From assembly GCF_000934725.1 (NCBI RefSeq), contig NZ_JYNS01000007.1, positions 1 through 64,000 of the forward strand: a stretch of DNA of 64,000 nt, read 5' to 3'. Source of the DNA: Methyloterricola oryzae (GTDB lineage: Bacteria; Pseudomonadota; Gammaproteobacteria; Methylococcales; Methylococcaceae). This document shows positions 46,783-54,088 of this stretch, piece by piece. Both the position numbers and the translations under genes were made by a program. Below the pieces are notes generated by a model. It was not told the origin of the DNA. It made no database searches and saw only the letters and a program-made list of their open reading frames with translations. Position 1 is the stretch's first letter. The number at the start of each line of letters is the position of its first letter.

Positions 46783-47511
46783 TTAGCGGCGATTGCGAAC
46801 GCCGGCCGGGGCAATCAGCACGACCGCCAGTAATGCCGTGACAAAAAGCGGAAAGCTTGCCGGAAGCGGTACCGGCAGCGCCAGAGCGGTAATTTGCGTT
46901 AGGTCGTTCTGGATCGTTGCCAGCGCTTGCCCGAAGGGGGCTGCGCTCAAGGCAAACAGCGTCGAAGACACCTTCACGATCAAGCTGGGCGCTGCCCCTG
47001 TATCGGACGACAGATTCACCGACCAAAGCGATGCCGATGGCAAATCCATCCCCACACTTCCGTCGGTCAGATCGCCCTCCAGATCAATCGCCTTTTGGTC
47101 GGAGCCGACAGTAAAAGAGCCCGAAACAGACACCGCCGTATTGCTCAAGATAGTGCTATCAAGTCCCCAGCGTTGGTAGCTTCCTTTCTGCAATAACGAA
47201 GCGCCACTCAAGACATAGCCGGGATTGGCGATCACGGTGACCACCAGTTCTTCAGATTTGCTACGAAGTCCAATGCCGTCACTTGCAGGCGTGACATCCA
47301 CCGGAGAAGTGGCTTTGAAACCCGTCGGCACAAAGCGAAGTTGATCCTGCTGCTGATCGTCTGTGGCAATGCCCCAGGTTTGGAACGAGCCCGTGTTTGC
47401 GCTCTCAAAGCGGAACGTTACCTTGGCGCCCACTAATTCGACAACAGCCGCTGACGCGTCCGTTAACAAGGCCGACAAAAGTAAAAGAAACACTGTGGCA
47501 TAGGTCTTCAT
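46783..47511 (-). CDS. Exoprotein with VPLPA C-terminal sorting signal
   Basis: Encodes 242 residues with a signal peptide (TVFLLLLSALLTDASA) and a C-terminal LPVPLPASFPLFVTALLAVV plus RNRR end, a VPLPA-CTERM sorting signal. The mature part is beta-rich and Ser/Thr-rich. It is unrelated in sequence to the sorted protein at 37807, so the organism probably sorts several such proteins. Convergent with sucB. Confidence 0.75.
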   Translation of the reverse strand: MKTYATVFLLLLSALLTDASAAVVELVGAKVTFRFESANTGSFQTWGIATDDQQQDQLRFVPTGFKATSPVDVTPASDGIGLRSKSEELVVTVIANPGYVLSGASLLQKGSYQRWGLDSTILSNTAVSVSGSFTVGSDQKAIDLEGDLTDGSVGMDLPSASLWSVNLSSDTGAAPSLIVKVSSTLFALSAAPFGQALATIQNDLTQITALALPVPLPASFPLFVTALLAVVLIAPAGVRNRR

Positions 47512-47719
47512 GCCCTGACTCCAGCCATACTCATGGCAAATCACATGGTTTAATTGGTCATTTCCAGCAAAGGCACACGTTCCTGACGACCGGTTCGCCC
47601 CCCCTTCAGCGCTCGAGTATGGCATAAGCAAATGTTTTTCCTATAAGAAAAACTCGGCACCAGCCCCTCAAGAATCCACCAGGCGTCTGCCTTGGCTAGA
47701 CACCAAAAACGCAAGTGAC

Positions 47720-47735
47720 TGTGGCATATGCCACA
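47720..47735. promoter_or_regulatory. Perfect 16-bp palindrome upstream of the exoprotein gene
   Basis: TGTGGCATATGCCACA reads the same on both strands. It lies about 210 bases upstream of the exoprotein start, between that gene and the EF-G terminator. It may be a regulator site. Confidence 0.35.
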
Positions 47736-47818
47736 ATTTTCACAATGGATGGCAAGAATCGCCCGACAGTAACAGCGCACACTCGCGAAAAAATTTCTGC
47801 TCGCGACTCACTGACAGA

Positions 47819-47882
47819 AAAAAAACAAGGCCGCGGCAGCCGACTCGTCGAAACGGACGAGCCGGCCACAGCGGCCTTGCTT
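47819..47882 (-). terminator. Long-stem intrinsic terminator after the EF-G gene
   Basis: On the minus strand CAAGGCCGC...GGCCGGCTCGTC pairs through a short loop with GACGAGTCGGC...GCGGCCTTG, roughly twenty base pairs, followed by eight T. A second hairpin (10-bp stem AAGGGGCCGG/CCGGCCCCTT, 47893-47919, no T-run) lies closer to the stop. Confidence 0.88.
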
Positions 47883-47927
47883 GAAGAAACTGAAGGGGCC
47901 GGAAGTTCTCCGGCCCCTTGAAGGGCC

Positions 47928-50015
47928 TTACTTTTTCGCGGCAGCGCGTTCCTGTGCTTCCTTGATGACCACGTCGGACACGTTCTTCGGACATGGCATG
48001 TAGTGCGAGAACTCCATGGAGAACTGGCCACGCCCCGAGGTCATGGTGCGCAGATCGCCGATGTAGCCGAACATCTCGGAAAGCGGCACCTCTGCCTTGA
48101 TACGGACACCGGTGACACCCGCTTCCTGAGACTTGATCATGCCGCGGCGGCGGTTCAGGTCACCGATCACGTCGCCCACATGAGCATCCGGGGTGAACAC
48201 ATCCACCTTCATGATCGGTTCCATCAACTGCGGAGACGCCTTCGGCACCGTCTGGCGGAATGCCGACTGCGCGGCGATTTCGAAGGCAATGGCGGACGAG
48301 TCAACCGGGTGGAAGCCACCGTCGGTCAGGTTCACCTTCAGGTCCACGCAGGGATACCCTGCCAGAACGCCCTTGCCCAGCATGCCCTTGAAGCCCTTCT
48401 CAACCGCGGGCCAGAACTCACGCGGCACGTTGCCGCCGGTCACGCTGGACTCGAACGTGAAACCGCTGCCGGGTTCGCCCGGCTCGATGATGTAGTCAAT
48501 CTTGGCGTACTGACCGGAACCGCCGGTCTGCTTCTTGTGGGTGTAGCCGTCCTCGACGCGCTTGGTGATGGTTTCGCGATAGGCCACCTGCGGCTTGCCG
48601 ACGTTCACTTCCACGCCGTGGGTACGCTTGAGAATGTCCACCTTGATGTCCAGGTGCAGTTCGCCCATACCCTTGAGGATGGTTTCGCCGCTTTCCTGAT
48701 CGGTTTCCACATGGAAAGAAGGATCCTCCTGAACCATTTTGCCCAGAGCGACACCCATCTTCTCATTGGAACCCTTGTCCTTGGGGGAAACGGCGATGGA
48801 GATAACCGGATCGGGAAAGACCATGGGCTCCAGGGTCGCGGGCTGATCCGGATCGCAGAGGGTATGGCCGGTCTGCACGTTCTTCATGCCCAGCACCGCC
48901 ACAATGTCACCAGCCTGTGCGGAATCCAGTTCGTTGCGGTTGTTGGCGTGCATCTCGACGATACGGCCAATGCGCTCGGTCTTGCCCGTAAAGGTGTTCA
49001 GAACAGTGGTGCCCTTCTCCATCCTGCCCGAATACAGGCGCACGAAGGTCAGCGCGCCATAGCGGTCGTCCATGATCTTGAAAGCCAATGCGCGCAGTGG
49101 ACGCTCCGGATCGACGGTGGCGTACTCGCCGGTTTCGTTGCCTTCCAGATCGACCTCAGGCTGCGGCTTCACTTCCGTCGGGTTCGGCAGGTAGTCGATA
49201 ACGGCATCCAGCACCAACTGCACGCCTTTGTTCTTGAAAGACGAACCGCAGTAGGTCGGGAAGAAGTCCAACTTGATGGTGCCCTTGCGGATCAGACGCT
49301 TGAGCGTATCGACATCCGGCTCTTCGCCTTCCAGGTACTTCTCCATGACATCGTCATCCTGCTCGACGACCTTCTCGACCAGATCGGCGCGCCATTTTTC
49401 GACGTCGTCCACCATGTCGGCGGGCACGTCCTTGATCTCGTACTTCATCGGGTCGCCGGATTCGTCCCAGATCCAGGCCTTGCGAGTCAGTAGTTCGACC
49501 ATGCCGACAAAGCTCTCCTCGCGCCCGATGGGCAAGGTCATGACCAGCGGGTAAGCCCCCAGGACATCCTTGATCTGCTTGACCACGCGGAAAAAGTCCG
49601 CGCCGATACGGTCCAGCTTGTTGACGTAGATGACGCGGGAAACTTCGGAATCATTGGCGTAGCGCCAGTTGGTCTCCGACTGCGGCTCAACGCCGCCCGA
49701 ACCGCAGAATACACCGATCCCACCGTCCAGCACCTTCAGCGAGCGATAGACTTCGATGGTGAAGTCCACGTGGCCGGGCGTGTCGATGATGTTGAAGCGG
49801 TGATCTTTCCAGAAACAGGTCGTCGCCGCGGACTGAATGGTGATGCCGCGCTCTTGTTCCTGCTCCATGAAGTCGGTGGTAGCCGCGCCGTCGTGAACCT
49901 CGCCGATCTTATGAATCTTACCGGTGAGCTTCAGAATTCGCTCGGTCGTGGTGGTCTTACCGGCATCCACATGGGCGAAGATACCAATGTTTCTGTAAAG
50001 TGACAGATCCGTCAT
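47928..50015 (-). CDS. fusA: Elongation factor G (stand-alone paralog)
   Basis: Translocation GTPase, 695 residues, with the P-loop [23 protein letters not shown] and [11 protein letters not shown], and domains II-V complete. It is not in a str operon (no rpsL, rpsG or tuf beside it). Its start [20 protein letters not shown] matches the separate EF-G type seen in Pseudomonas (fusB) and Vibrio. It is possibly a second EF-G, with different regulation or recycling use. Ends before a strong terminator. Confidence 0.93.
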   Translation of the reverse strand: MTDLSLYRNIGIFAHVDAGKTTTTERILKLTGKIHKIGEVHDGAATTDFMEQEQERGITIQSAATTCFWKDHRFNIIDTPGHVDFTIEVYRSLKVLDGGIGVFCGSGGVEPQSETNWRYANDSEVSRVIYVNKLDRIGADFFRVVKQIKDVLGAYPLVMTLPIGREESFVGMVELLTRKAWIWDESGDPMKYEIKDVPADMVDDVEKWRADLVEKVVEQDDDVMEKYLEGEEPDVDTLKRLIRKGTIKLDFFPTYCGSSFKNKGVQLVLDAVIDYLPNPTEVKPQPEVDLEGNETGEYATVDPERPLRALAFKIMDDRYGALTFVRLYSGRMEKGTTVLNTFTGKTERIGRIVEMHANNRNELDSAQAGDIVAVLGMKNVQTGHTLCDPDQPATLEPMVFPDPVISIAVSPKDKGSNEKMGVALGKMVQEDPSFHVETDQESGETILKGMGELHLDIKVDILKRTHGVEVNVGKPQVAYRETITKRVEDGYTHKKQTGGSGQYAKIDYIIEPGEPGSGFTFESSVTGGNVPREFWPAVEKGFKGMLGKGVLAGYPCVDLKVNLTDGGFHPVDSSAIAFEIAAQSAFRQTVPKASPQLMEPIMKVDVFTPDAHVGDVIGDLNRRRGMIKSQEAGVTGVRIKAEVPLSEMFGYIGDLRTMTSGRGQFSMEFSHYMPCPKNVSDVVIKEAQERAAAKK

Positions 50016-50043
50016 GATTGTACCTAGGGTTGGGCAACGAAAA

Positions 50044-50070
50044 CGCTGTTGAACAAAACAGCGAATTATA
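50044..50070 (-). promoter_or_regulatory. Candidate EF-G promoter with overlapping inverted repeat
   Basis: A perfect -10 TATAAT lies at 50070-50065 on the minus strand. An inverted repeat CGCTGTT-TTGTTC-AACAGCG follows directly and would cover the start site. No good -35 is present, which suggests an activator or repressor. Confidence 0.42.
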
Positions 50071-50224
50071 GCCTGACACGATGAAATTTACCCACCGAAA
50101 TTTGAAATGGCTCGATGCCGGAAAATCGACTCACCGGCGGCCCTCATCGGAGCAACCCGATTGCTGCAGCAACCTTGCGAAACGCAGATCAGCCGGCCGC
50201 AATCCGGGGTGCTTTTGATGGTGG

Positions 50225-50253
50225 TGGATGGTGCGGATCACCGATGCTAGAAT
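50225..50253 (+). promoter_or_regulatory. Candidate promoter of tRNA-Arg
   Basis: TGCTAGAAT is an extended -10 (five of six) ten bases before the tRNA. The -35 region is weak. Confidence 0.4.
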
Positions 50254-50262
50254 CCTGCGCAC

Positions 50263-50339
50263 GCCCCGGTAGCTCAGTCGGATAGAGCGTCCCCCTCCTA
50301 AGGGGAAGGTCGTACGTTCGAATCGTATTCGGGGCACCA
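50263..50339 (+). tRNA. tRNA-Arg (anticodon CCT)
   Basis: The 77 bases fold as a cloverleaf: acceptor GCCCCGG/TCGGGGC, D stem GCTC/GAGC, anticodon stem TCCCC/GGGGA with loop CTCCTAA, T arm GTACG-TTCGAAT-CGTAT, and encoded CCA. Acceptor pair 7 is G-T. The duplicate at the far end of the inserted element has C there, giving a perfect stem. So the 3' half of the present gene probably came from the element. Confidence 0.97.
50293..50339 (+). repeat. attL direct repeat (47 bp)
   Basis: Anticodon stem to CCA end of the intact tRNA-Arg. It is identical to 59384-59430 except T at 50329 against C at 59420. Confidence 0.92.
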
Positions 50340-50347
50340 TAAATATC

Positions 50348-50378
50348 AAAGCCTTGTGCGAAAGCCCAAGGCTTTTTT
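50348..50378 (+). terminator. tRNA terminator supplied by the element
   Basis: AAAGCCTTG-TGCGAAAGCC-CAAGGCTTT followed by a T-run, nine bases past the tRNA CCA. It lies inside the element boundary, so integration replaces the original downstream sequence with a new terminator. Confidence 0.85.
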
Positions 50379-50683
50379 ATTGCCTGCGGGACACTGGTGG
50401 GACAGTCACCAGCAACAAAAGGCGACAATACGCGCCCTTCCCTGCCCACCCGCTTGGGCACAATTTGTTCAATCGATACCCCCCTACCCCAGCCGGAGGA
50501 GCAACCTCAAAGCACCCAATTTTGAGCCGAGCTGCCCCATGAGTGTCCCAAATTACCCATAACAGCCATATCTTCCATTTATTTTCATTGCTTTATAAAA
50601 CAACTTCGCCCCATTAATAAGGGGATGTCGCCATTTTTCGTGCCTTGTCGTAGTCTATTGACAGGGTAAAAGGAGCGGCGAAC
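50379..50683. other. Left-end gap of the element before the integrase gene
   Basis: About 300 bases. It contains the 17-bp GGGACA-type repeat shared with the right end (50388-50404), an inverted GTGTCCC at about 50531, and a hairpin TGCCCA-CCCGCT-TGGGCA at 50443-50460. This is the expected place for integrase and excisionase arm sites. A TTGACA near 50659 is too close to the integrase start for a normal promoter. Confidence 0.45.
50388..50404 (+). repeat. Terminal 17-bp repeat, left copy
   Basis: GGGACACTGGTGGGACA, itself two GGGACA boxes 11 bases apart, is found identically at 59250-59266 near the other end. Candidate integrase arm-type binding site. Confidence 0.6.
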
Positions 50684-51784
50684 ATGGCAACCATCGAGAA
50701 GCGTGAGACACAAGACGGAAAGACCAGTTACCGGGTAAAGGTCCGCCTGAAAGGCTATCCAGTGCAATCAGAAACCTTCACCAGATTGACCGATGCCAAG
50801 AAGTGGGCGCAACAGACCGAGGCCGCAATTAGGGAGGGCCGTCACTTCAAAACGGCAGAAGCCAAACGCCACACTCTGGGAGAACTTATCGACAGGTATA
50901 TGCGGGACGTCTTGCCTACCGAAAGACCGAAGGAGCAGAAGAAAAAAACGACCAACCTTAACCGCTGGAAGGATGAGCTAGGTCATGCCTTGTTGGCAGA
51001 CATTACGCCCGCCGCAATTGTTTCGGTCCGTGACAAGCTGTCGAGCGAAACAACGCCCAGAGGAAAGCCGAGAGGGGCGGCGACGGTTACCAGTTATATG
51101 AATGCCCTTGGTGCTGCGCTGACCCTAGCAGTGAATGAATGGGGATGGCTGGACGATTCCCCAATGCGAAAAGTGAAAAGGCCAAGCGCACCTCGTGGCC
51201 GCGTACGCTACCTATCCGACGAAGAACGCGCTGCCCTGCTGGCCGCTTGCCGCGAGTCATCGAACGCGGCGCTTTATCCTGCCGTGGTGTTGGCGCTGTC
51301 AACTGGAATGCGCCAAGGAGAAATATTAGGCCTGTATTGGAGGGAGCCCAAAATCCCGCCGCTTCATCGCGCCTGGGGGGTGGTAGACATGGCCGCCGCG
51401 AAAATCACGCTACATCTAACCAAAAATGGCGAGAGGCGCGTAGTTCCCTTAGTGGGTCACGCATTGGACTGTGTGCGGGAGCTTGCCAAGGTGCGGCGAC
51501 TGGATACCGATTTGCTTTTTCCCGGCAAGTCAGACCCAAACGAACCCATAGACCTTCGCCAACCTTGGGAAGTCGCCATAGAACGGGCAGAGATTCATGA
51601 TTTTCGCTTCCATGACCTACGTCATAGCGCCGCGTCATATCTAGCCATGAACGGTGCAAGCTTGGCGGAAATTGCCGAAACCTTGGGCCATAAAACCTTG
51701 CAAATGGTGAAGCGCTACGCCCACCTGTCCGACGCGCATGTTTCCAGCGTGGTTGAACGGATGAACTCCAAGATTTTCGGATAG
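50684..51784 (+). CDS. int: Tyrosine recombinase integrase
   Basis: Site-specific integrase that joins the element into tRNA-Arg. The 366 residues have an N-terminal arm-binding region, a core-binding domain (about 65-160) and the catalytic domain with TGMRQGEILGL (Arg I), HDLRHSAASYL (His, Arg II) and LGHKTLQMVKRYAHL (His and Tyr nucleophile). The segment after Arg I (YWREPKIPPLHRAWGVV) is longer than usual. AAGGAGC lies before the ATG. Confidence 0.95.
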   Translation: MATIEKRETQDGKTSYRVKVRLKGYPVQSETFTRLTDAKKWAQQTEAAIREGRHFKTAEAKRHTLGELIDRYMRDVLPTERPKEQKKKTTNLNRWKDELGHALLADITPAAIVSVRDKLSSETTPRGKPRGAATVTSYMNALGAALTLAVNEWGWLDDSPMRKVKRPSAPRGRVRYLSDEERAALLAACRESSNAALYPAVVLALSTGMRQGEILGLYWREPKIPPLHRAWGVVDMAAAKITLHLTKNGERRVVPLVGHALDCVRELAKVRRLDTDLLFPGKSDPNEPIDLRQPWEVAIERAEIHDFRFHDLRHSAASYLAMNGASLAEIAETLGHKTLQMVKRYAHLSDAHVSSVVERMNSKIFG

Positions 51785-51803
51785 CCGAACTGCGCCACAA
51801 AAG

Positions 51804-51817
51804 CCACAAAACCTAGT
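51804..51817 (+). repeat. Short direct repeat, copy 1
   Basis: CCACAAAACCTAGT downstream of the integrase gene, repeated at 57111-57124 in the gap before the distal genes. These may mark a past insertion of the intervening replication block or be regulatory. Confidence 0.35.
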
Positions 51818-51885
51818 TACCAGACGCCGGGACGGTTGCCGCCGCCCCGGTGCCCTAACCAGCATCAAACGAAGGAGGTTTGATT

Positions 51886-53088
51886 ATGGCTGATGAGACT
51901 ATAAACGACGACGAGCGCAACCCGTTAGTAAAGTGGCTTAATGATGGCCGCCCCTTGCCTACAGAAATGCAAAAGAGAGGGCTCATGCATGGGGTGCGTC
52001 TTTATGAGACTGCTGAGCCAAATAATATAAATTGGGAATACTGGCTAACCAAACGTCGCATTTCGATAGAGGATGGTTTATGGCTGTCGATGCCTTCCCC
52101 GATGGAGCCTTACCCCTACAGTGCATCTGAGAAGGATATTTTCGACAAGGAGCACGATGAACGCAAAAAAATTGCGGAGGAGTGGGTTGAAAAAGGTTTG
52201 TTGCCAAAGGAATTCGACAAGGATGCCGACGTCCGAGTTTACTTGGTGTCCCCGGTTGAATTCTTCTTTCTCGCTAAGCAGGAAGGGTGGATAAGCCCCC
52301 TAAATCGTGAGCATGACCCGATATTCAAATTTCTGGATGAGGCTAAGCAACATACTCAAGACTCAACCCAGAACAACATAACAAAAGCGCCGCCGCCTGT
52401 TGGTTCTGTGCCGAAAGGGGCTGGTTTAGCACCAAATCATACGCGACTCCAAAAAGCCGACTACGTGACATGGGCCAAGGCTGACCTATGGACGATTGAA
52501 CGCGCTATTTTACTGACGCTTGGCGTTGAAGCCAGGCCAACCCCTGACCAGTATAGCGGTCGTTGTAAGTCACAAGAAGAACAACAGGTTTATGAGGAGT
52601 TCAAGAAAATATGGGAGCTTGCTGAAGGCAGTATCAAAGCTGGGAAAATGCCTATGCATGAGAAGGGCTATCCAACACTGCTAGATACAATAGACCCTTG
52701 TAGCTATGTGAGATGGGTGCGCTCAAAGGGTTATGAAATACCGCTGGAGCTTGAAGAGCTTAGGCTGGAATCGCACGGCGATGCAGTGTCCCGCGAGTCG
52801 GACGAAATCACAAGACAAGAAAAACGCCAGACGGAAATTAACCGATGGTTGCGAGATATCTGGGAAGAGCATGAAAAACCCACAGGAGCCCAATTTTTTA
52901 GAATCCTCAGAAGATATAAAAATGTAAAGGGAAGCCCAATAGTTGATTGGTGGGAGACTGGGAAAGAGGCTGGTATTAGTTGGAAAACCAGTGGTGGAAC
53001 CTCAGGGGAATGGAGAAAGAAAACCATTCAGACAAAGGTTAGCGAATTCAGGAGAGCAGATAAGGAAAAAAGCTGTCAAGCAAAATAA
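51886..53088 (+). CDS. Unrecognised element protein
   Basis: Encodes a soluble, charged protein of 400 residues with no recognised motif. It has Trp/Tyr-rich N-terminal and central parts (NWEYWLTKRRISIEDGLWLS; TWAKADLWTIERAILLTLGV), a Pro-rich linker near residue 165 and a basic C-terminus. The second segment resembles a short stretch found in many hypothetical prophage and element proteins. GAAGGAGG lies seven bases before the ATG at 51886. GC content is visibly lower than in the chromosome. It may be a regulator or cargo protein; function unknown. Confidence 0.6.
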   Translation: MADETINDDERNPLVKWLNDGRPLPTEMQKRGLMHGVRLYETAEPNNINWEYWLTKRRISIEDGLWLSMPSPMEPYPYSASEKDIFDKEHDERKKIAEEWVEKGLLPKEFDKDADVRVYLVSPVEFFFLAKQEGWISPLNREHDPIFKFLDEAKQHTQDSTQNNITKAPPPVGSVPKGAGLAPNHTRLQKADYVTWAKADLWTIERAILLTLGVEARPTPDQYSGRCKSQEEQQVYEEFKKIWELAEGSIKAGKMPMHEKGYPTLLDTIDPCSYVRWVRSKGYEIPLELEELRLESHGDAVSRESDEITRQEKRQTEINRWLRDIWEEHEKPTGAQFFRILRRYKNVKGSPIVDWWETGKEAGISWKTSGGTSGEWRKKTIQTKVSEFRRADKEKSCQAK

Positions 53089-53105
53089 ATCACGAAGTTT
53101 CCCTC

Positions 53106-53146
53106 CTAAGCTTCCCCGCTAAGCTTCCGCATTTCCGCGTGCGGAA
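53106..53146 (+). repeat. Tandem repeat plus hairpin before the HTH gene
   Basis: CTAAGCTTCC occurs twice, 13 bases apart (53106-53115, 53119-53128), and runs into a hairpin TTCCGCA-TTTCCGCG-TGCGGAA (53125-53146). It lies directly upstream of the replication gene run and could be an operator or an origin element. Confidence 0.35.
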
Positions 53147-53228
53147 AGTATGGAAAAAATCGCGCTTTTAATGTCTGCAACGCCGGAGCGAATTCGGCGG
53201 ATTTGTGCAACAAATTGCAGGTATTAAA

Positions 53229-53438
53229 ATGAATCTTGTTCTTGCGAAAAGTCTCTTAACCGTTCGGCAATTCTCTGAACGGCACCCTGCCTTTACTCAA
53301 GGCTCCCTCCGTAATCTGATTTTCAATGCCAAGACAAATGGCTTGGATTCCGCTTTAGTGCGCATTGGCCGAAAGGTCTTAATCGACGAATCTGCCTTCT
53401 TCGCCTGGATTGACCGCCAGAATGGGAGGGCAAAATGA
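53229..53438 (+). CDS. Small probable helix-turn-helix protein
   Basis: Encodes 69 residues with the pattern SLLTVRQFSERHPAFTQGSL and RIGRKVLIDESAFFAWIDRQ, typical of MerR/excisionase-type winged-helix proteins in which the second part is the wing and recognition contact. I start at ATG 53229. It may be the excisionase or the replication-gene regulator. Its stop overlaps the next start (ATGA). Confidence 0.65.
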   Translation: MNLVLAKSLLTVRQFSERHPAFTQGSLRNLIFNAKTNGLDSALVRIGRKVLIDESAFFAWIDRQNGRAK

Positions 53439-53695
53439 GTGCATACGCTCAGAAATATTGCCACGTTGTGGCGGACCTGCTGTTACGCCGAATTGATTTG
53501 ACCCATGAAACTCTGATTAACATGGGATGCGGTTGGCGTTTAGCGGCGGTTATTCATTACCTGCGGAAGAAAGGCTGGCCCATTCAAACGCATTTGGATA
53601 TGCGCCGCGTGGCGCACTATTGGTTTCCGCGTGGCTGGAAGCCTGAAGATGCCGGGGCGGCGGGGGCCGCCCGTGGCGATAGGGCGGGGGCGTGA
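53435..53695 (+). CDS. Small conserved-looking element protein
   Basis: Encodes 86 residues: a helical part (KYCHVVADLLLRRIDLTHET, RLAAVIHYLRKKGWPIQTHL) and an Ala/Gly-rich tail (EDAGAAGAARGDRAGA). The middle resembles a short HTH domain used in phage regulators for Arg/Lys-rich DNA contact. The ATG overlaps the previous stop by four bases. Confidence 0.6.
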   Translation: MSAYAQKYCHVVADLLLRRIDLTHETLINMGCGWRLAAVIHYLRKKGWPIQTHLDMRRVAHYWFPRGWKPEDAGAAGAARGDRAGA

Positions 53696-53696
53696 T

Positions 53697-53789
53697 ATGG
53701 ATTGGTTCCTGATTCACGTAGCGCCCATTTTACCAGAGGTCGTGCTATTTCTGGCGACGCTGGTCTTGTTGGCTTGGAGGTGGCAATGA
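53697..53789 (+). CDS. Thirty-residue membrane microprotein
   Basis: Starts one base after the previous stop and reads MDWFLIHVAPILPEVVLFLA then a Leu/Trp-rich end, one hydrophobic helix in all. Its stop overlaps the next ATG (ATGA), and the overlap chain on both sides favours real translation. It is too short for family assignment. Confidence 0.5.
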   Translation: MDWFLIHVAPILPEVVLFLATLVLLAWRWQ

Positions 53790-54087
53790 AGCGCCGCCTG
53801 GAAGCTGTAACCATCAAGGCCGGGGTTCTGCCCCGGTCCTTCTACCCTGCTGAACTGCCCGACATGCCGAACCCCGCCGCAAGGCGTGGGGATGGGTGGA
53901 CGGTGGTCTTTGCCCGTTCCACGCCGATGGGCGAGCCGGTTCCTTTCGGGTTCATCTGGAAACCGGGGCATTCTGCTGCTTCGCATGTGGAGCCAAGGGC
54001 GGGGATATTGTGGCTTTTGTCCAGCAACGGGAGGGGCTGAGTTTTCAAGATGCCCTAACCAAGCTGGCCGATGAATGGGGGGTGTGA
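53786..54087 (+). pseudogene. CHC2 zinc-finger (primase-type) protein split by a frameshift
   Basis: The ATG at 53786 gives MKRRLEAVTIKAGVLPRSFY and LPDMPNP, the normal start of this small family, up to GDGW near 53899. The zinc finger itself (GLCPFHADGRAGSF, then FCCFACGAKGGDIVAF, ligands C-H-C-C) lies in the -1 frame and has no start of its own except a GTG at 53896. A one-base change near GGGATGGGTGGAC would restore one frame of about 100 residues. Sequencing error, real inactivation or programmed slippage are all possible; no canonical slippery heptamer is seen. The next replication gene starts one base after its stop. Confidence 0.72.
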
Positions 54088-54088
54088 C

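Larger units (their letters stand above)
47512..47927. other. Gap between the sorted exoprotein and the EF-G gene
   Basis: About 415 bases. It contains the two EF-G-side hairpins and a perfect 16-bp palindrome. The exoprotein promoter must be here but is not obvious. A 68-codon plus-strand frame overlaps the terminators and is not a gene. Confidence 0.5.

Noticed and set aside
47715-47921. A 68-codon plus-strand frame
   Set aside because: It is made of the EF-G terminator hairpins.
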